A program made the position numbers and the translations under genes. This document shows, piece after piece, positions 59,721-64,000 of a DNA stretch of 64,000 nucleotides. Numbering within the stretch: position 1 is the first letter of the stretch; each line of letters begins with the position of its first letter. The notes below the pieces were generated by a model that was not told the origin of the DNA, ran no database searches, and was given only the letters and a program-made list of their open reading frames with translations. The DNA lies in NCBI GenBank assembly GCA_000320605.2, contig KB445797.1, positions 2,437 through 66,436 on the forward strand, given 5' to 3'. The DNA comes from Gelatoporia subvermispora B. Its lineage: Eukaryota > Basidiomycota > Agaricomycetes > Polyporales > Gelatoporiaceae.

Positions 59721-62700
59721 TCTGTCTCGATAAAACACGCTCATCATGAGTGCTCCCATGCAATCTGTCGACACCTGTTTGCGTCACTGTGTGCGCCAAA
59801 GTCGATTGTGATGGACTTCAAAGCCCGACACGACTCTATCAAAACCGTTCCACGGCCCGAAAGGCTCACACAGTAGCGTCGGTTCAAGTTGACTCTGGCC
59901 CAGACATTACTCGCCAGTATACTAAGAGCATATTAAGGACCTAGACACGATATGCTATCGAGATGGTTCCGTTGTACCTGGAACTAGAGGTGTGGAGGAG
60001 AGGAGACGAGGCGACGGTCGGAGTTTGTAGCTTGCTTCGGAAAACCAACCACGAGAGACGCTCACTCGTAGTCAGGTGGTCCGTGGGAACCGAATTAGCT
60101 ACGGTGCGATAATTAGATACGTACCTCAACGCGCTCGCGTCTGTCGGTAACGGAGTTCTTATGGCCGCCGTGGAACTCGATGAACCTAGCTCTCAGACTG
60201 CCCGAAGACGCGGGCTCAGAACGAAAGCTCGAGGAGGGAGAACACGTCCATTCGACGGCGGGACGGCGCCTTATATATACATGAGGATCCTAGCTCTCGC
60301 GCCCGACTCAAGCCGAGGCTCCCAGCCAATGAGAAGAATACATGGAAGACAATGACGCATGTGACGAGACGACAGCACAAGAGAAGCAGGGTATAGCGAC
60401 GCGACACGTCAGAAGCTCGCGGATAGTTGCCTAAATAGGCATGTCGCCTTCCGGATCGGGACGCCGGCGTCGGGCTTCTCGCTCGCGCGTCTTCACCTGT
60501 CCGCGGTGTCGGGCTTCTGCGTCCACCGGCGTCCGCTGTACTCCCTATTTACGATGCGCAGCCTCGGTGGCCCAAGCCGAGACGCGGGGTGTACTGGCGA
60601 CAGCGCGCGATGAACCGATCCCTCAGCGGTCTTCATGAGGCCTTGATCGTGCGCTCGCTCCCAGCCATGCCGCGACGCCCTATACGCGTAGAACAACGGA
60701 TGATTCAGTCATGATGTACGATCACGGATAGAAAAAAAAGAGAAGAGAACGAGCCCGGTCCCATCGGCAGTCCGCGAGTGTTGAACTCGACAAGATATAA
60801 TCGCGTAGTCGTATGCTTTTGCTCGCGAGCGTGTTGAACGCGTGAAGAACGGTCGGAGGGTACTGAGAAAGAAAAGGGGAAAAATGTATGTTAGTCGATC
60901 GTCCCGGCGTATTTCTTACCCTTCCACAGAGGAGAGCGAGAAACAGCTTTGGCCAGGGGAAATTTCCAGGACTAGTACGTCGCAGTATACCGCCGCCGCC
61001 GTCTTGACCTGGGTCACCGGCTACTTACTCGATTCACTGTGCAATTCAAAACCCTCACACGACCAGATGCTTGTTGGATCTTTCTTCTGGACTAATGTAG
61101 TCTATCGGCTCTGAATTCCGACCGTCAGATACGCTTTCTTCGCGTACTCTCTGTATTCCTCTCGTCGCAGTTGTTATTTGTCTCCCGTGCTTGAGTTTGC
61201 ACCGCATCAAAACATGCATACAGGCCGGGCAGCAGCCCGTGCATGCATTCTCCATCTCACCATCTACCTGATCCTACGAGCACTAGTCAACGGACTGCAC
61301 TCATACAGATTTTCATACAAACGTGCCGTGTCCCTCAGATGAGATCGGCAGCCCGATGGGAGGCAGGTGAGATAACAGAGCTCTCATACCAGTTCAAGGA
61401 TACCATCAGGAACATATTCACCGGCTGACTAGGTTCCCATGGGTGATCTTCTGAATCACTTCGATAAAACCAGGTCCGGTGACTGAGGTACCTCGCAACA
61501 CCGGTTCGTCCATTTCCGTCTATGTGATGTCAATGACTGGCGAACTGATGCGACTCTGTCCAGGAGTCGAGACTCGAAAGTCATCCACAGATACCCGGGG
61601 GTCAATAAGCAAAGAACATCAGGAATCGTCAATGCTCGACGTCCGGTATCCGACGGGCTTTAAAATGCCGCCGCCATGCCGCACTCGAATGCCTGGTAGA
61701 ATGGCATCCGAACGGCATGAATCGCGTGAGTTCGCTGCCGTGCATTTGAATATCATTCCATCTGCCACACGCACATGTCGCGTGTGTGTTCGCCCGTGGC
61801 TTTTTGCGTTCACGGCGTGTACCAGTGACATCGACTCCCGCCGATGGTATTTCCGAGCGAGAGCGCAGATCGAGACATCACCCAACGCTGGAAGTACCCT
61901 CGTTTGCCGAAGTTCGCTCGGTATGTACTAGCCCGAGATCCCACGACGGGGAGCATAACAAAATATATTGTTTGCCGTATTGCTTCATATGCGCCATGTG
62001 CGCCACCTGATTAAGATGGAATGTGTGTTGGCTTCCGGTAGCTGCAATACACAGGTCCTATAGGGTCCCATAGCCAGAATTAGTCCGCTTAAGGATCGAC
62101 TTAGTTGCAATAAAATGCGCAGAAGGATTTCTGGTGGTATGACGTGCGAGATGACACAATTGCCAACAGTCAGAACACCTATGACACGTCGGAGCCGCCG
62201 TCGTTCGCAGCCACAGATCGAGGAAACGATACTGCGGTCCACAGGCTGGATGCTGCACGCATATAAGCAAGTTAGCGGGTTGCTCCTGTACACAAGGTAC
62301 GGATTACTTGAGTGCTTGAATCTTGTTAGAGGTACATAAGATAATGGAGGATTCACGGATGAGACGTGGCATGGCGCTTCCCTTCACTAGAGAAGCCGGA
62401 CGTGCAATTGTTCGATCGTCTCGGGCCGCAGACGTGGACCTGGCTTTTGTCAGATTAACGCGGGCTCTATGGAAGTTTTTGTCACCAATGCGCCCGGATA
62501 GCAAGCTGCACCAGTGAATGAACAAGAGCGCCAAGAATCAGACGGTGAGACGACTCACTAGGGTGCGAATCCCAGATCAGAAGAAACTTGAGATAATCAC
62601 AGCTCCTACGCGATTGTTTTGTGAGCGAAGCTTGGTTCTTGATTATCGCGGTCTCCCGAGAGCACCGTATTTGATCTTCGTGGACTGTGGTTAGAGGGAG

Positions 62701-64000
62701 ATTGGCATAGCCGGGATAAAATGAGATATAGAACTGACCGAGAGGTGATCATAGCGCACCGTACACTCGCTCTAACAGCTCCGGGACTGGATGGGGAAAC
62801 ATGATGTGGTGAACCTGATGATATGTAGAGACCCTTGTCGGGAGGATACAAACCAAACATTCCGTACGTGCCGAGGTATGAGGCAGGGAAAGTCCTCAGT
62901 GAGCTCTATCTTCTCGTTCCTGATATGCATTTCTGAAATATCCTTGAGTAAACAGCACGTCAAGGATAGACTGTTCACCGGATGGACATACACGGATGTC
63001 GATGACTTGACCGTTCGCCAGGCAGAATCCGACGGAGGAGGCGTTAGCCTGAAGCAATGCATCCATGAGCGCAGTCGGACAGCATGAGAGATGACAGCTC
63101 GCGGAAACATAACTACCTTGGCCGTTCCTTCGAGGGTCTTGCGTGTACGAGAGAAGGGCTCGTGTTCGCCATGGCGCATCGGGAGCAATTGTGAGGCCAT
63201 GGATTAATCGATAATGCAAGGGACAGGCGGGTTGCGAGATAACCATGAGGCCGGCTGGAGGGCAGAGTAGGGGCTCGCCCTGTAGGATCGAGGAGTATGG
63301 GTAGTCTTACCACTAGTGGGACGTTTGGGTGGGCCGCGTACGCTCCTCCAGCAGCGAGCGCACAGAGAGAGCGCTCGATCGCGATCGTCCCGCGCGACCT
63401 TGGACGATGACGCATGCGTCTGGAACCTGCTCGTTGCTTCACCGCCGTCGTGCCTTGCTGTCTTTCGGACGATCGATCTCCAACGACCCCCGGGCTGTCT
63501 CCGCTGTGGAGCATAGCTCCGACGCGATACATACAGCGATGTCCTGCTCTCTGCACGCCTGCGCGTCGCTTCAACGTGCCCGCCGTAGCTACTCCCTATG
63601 ATCCTTCGACGCGTGCTCCCCTTATCATAGACACCAACAGGCTACCCAACAGCTTTTGTGTGGGTCTTTTTAAGCTCTGACAGCTCGCGCAGCTCTTCGG
63701 TCGATGAACCAGGTCTGACCGTTCCAGGGTCACTGTCGACACCGGCCAGAGGTCTCGTAAATCCATCAGGCCTATTGATAGTCTAGCTATGACATCGACG
63801 TCACTCTCTGGGTGGATTCGTTTCCGCGTTATAAGTAGGGGAGAGGGAATGGGCACATCGTGACAGAGGATCTTAGAAATTGGTACGTCGTCATGTCCTC
63901 TTATATGCATTCTTCAGCTTTTTACCAAGTGCTCACATTCTTTGCCATGTAACCGACGCACCTTCGATCACCAAAATACCCTTGAATCCCTGAGCTGTCC
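59721..64000. other. Right end of window, no recognised gene
   Basis: Frames are all under about 155 codons (for example 61479-61931 plus, 63113-63574 minus) and none resembles a family I know. No tRNA, rRNA or repeat array was recognised. Genes with very short exons could be missed. Confidence 0.4.
60272..60330 (-). promoter_or_regulatory. Possible minus-strand promoter
   Basis: TATATATA (60272-60279) with a CCAAT pentamer at 60326-60330, about 50 bp apart, in the right order for leftward transcription. A GTACGT donor-like site follows near 60120, but no coding exon could be placed to the left. Confidence 0.25.

Noticed and set aside
1..64000. CRISPR arrays, operons, rRNA
   Set aside because: No regularly spaced short repeats with unique spacers; the gene structure is eukaryotic with introns, and no rRNA signature sequence was seen.

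Overview
The window is the left end of a chromosome from a filamentous basidiomycete. It opens with about 100 bp of CCCTAA repeats, the C-rich strand of the TTAGGG telomere. The genes have many introns of about 50-60 nt (mostly GT-AG, a few GC-AG), very short exons and intermediate-to-high GC. The mix of families points to Agaricomycetes, probably Polyporales: F-box/LRR-like proteins, a FunK1-like kinase, a BTB-like protein, NACHT NTPases and secreted single-pass membrane proteins with a jelly-roll domain. The order is inferred from family composition; no marker gene fixes it.

Layout. 1-750: telomere and a roughly 630-bp telomere-adjacent element closed by a short interstitial telomeric tract. 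2.6-10.1 kb: conserved genes, namely a HAM1-like protein, short-form tRNase Z and an M28 peptidase. 10.7-12.6 kb: a degenerate tandem repeat of about 540-595 bp. 13.4-19.5 kb: two tandem copies of a block carrying a single-pass membrane protein gene with a PPxY tail. One copy has a shifted C-terminus, and between them lies a displaced copy of the ATG7 promoter and first codons. 20-42 kb: accessory genes (four F-box genes, two of them frameshifted; a kinase; a BTB-like gene) interleaved with core genes ATG7 and SEC61-alpha. 42.05-42.47 kb: a 419-bp inverted-repeat element resembling a MITE. 42.5-45.7 kb: a very GC-rich island with internal repeats and no convincing gene. 45.8-59.7 kb: a tandem segmental duplication, about 7.4-7.7 kb apart, of [Mn/Fe superoxide dismutase + NACHT NTPase + shared flank]. 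The first SOD is intact and the second is a pseudogene; both NTPases are intact. 59.7-64 kb: no recognisable gene.

How it fits together. Core genes for tRNA 3' processing, ER translocation, autophagy conjugation and superoxide removal sit in a chromosome end that is being reworked by tandem duplication, frameshifts and promoter copying. The most interesting part is the NTPase pair. Each has an N-terminal alpha-helical domain resembling the MLKL/HeLo-type bundles of fungal NLRs and a NACHT-like ATPase with clear Walker A and B motifs. The sequence after the ATPase is nearly identical between copies while the ATPase itself is strongly diverged, a pattern expected of a fungal recognition or cell-death receptor family. 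All exon models are hand-built from reading frame, splice signals and protein-family knowledge; no alignment or RNA data were available.
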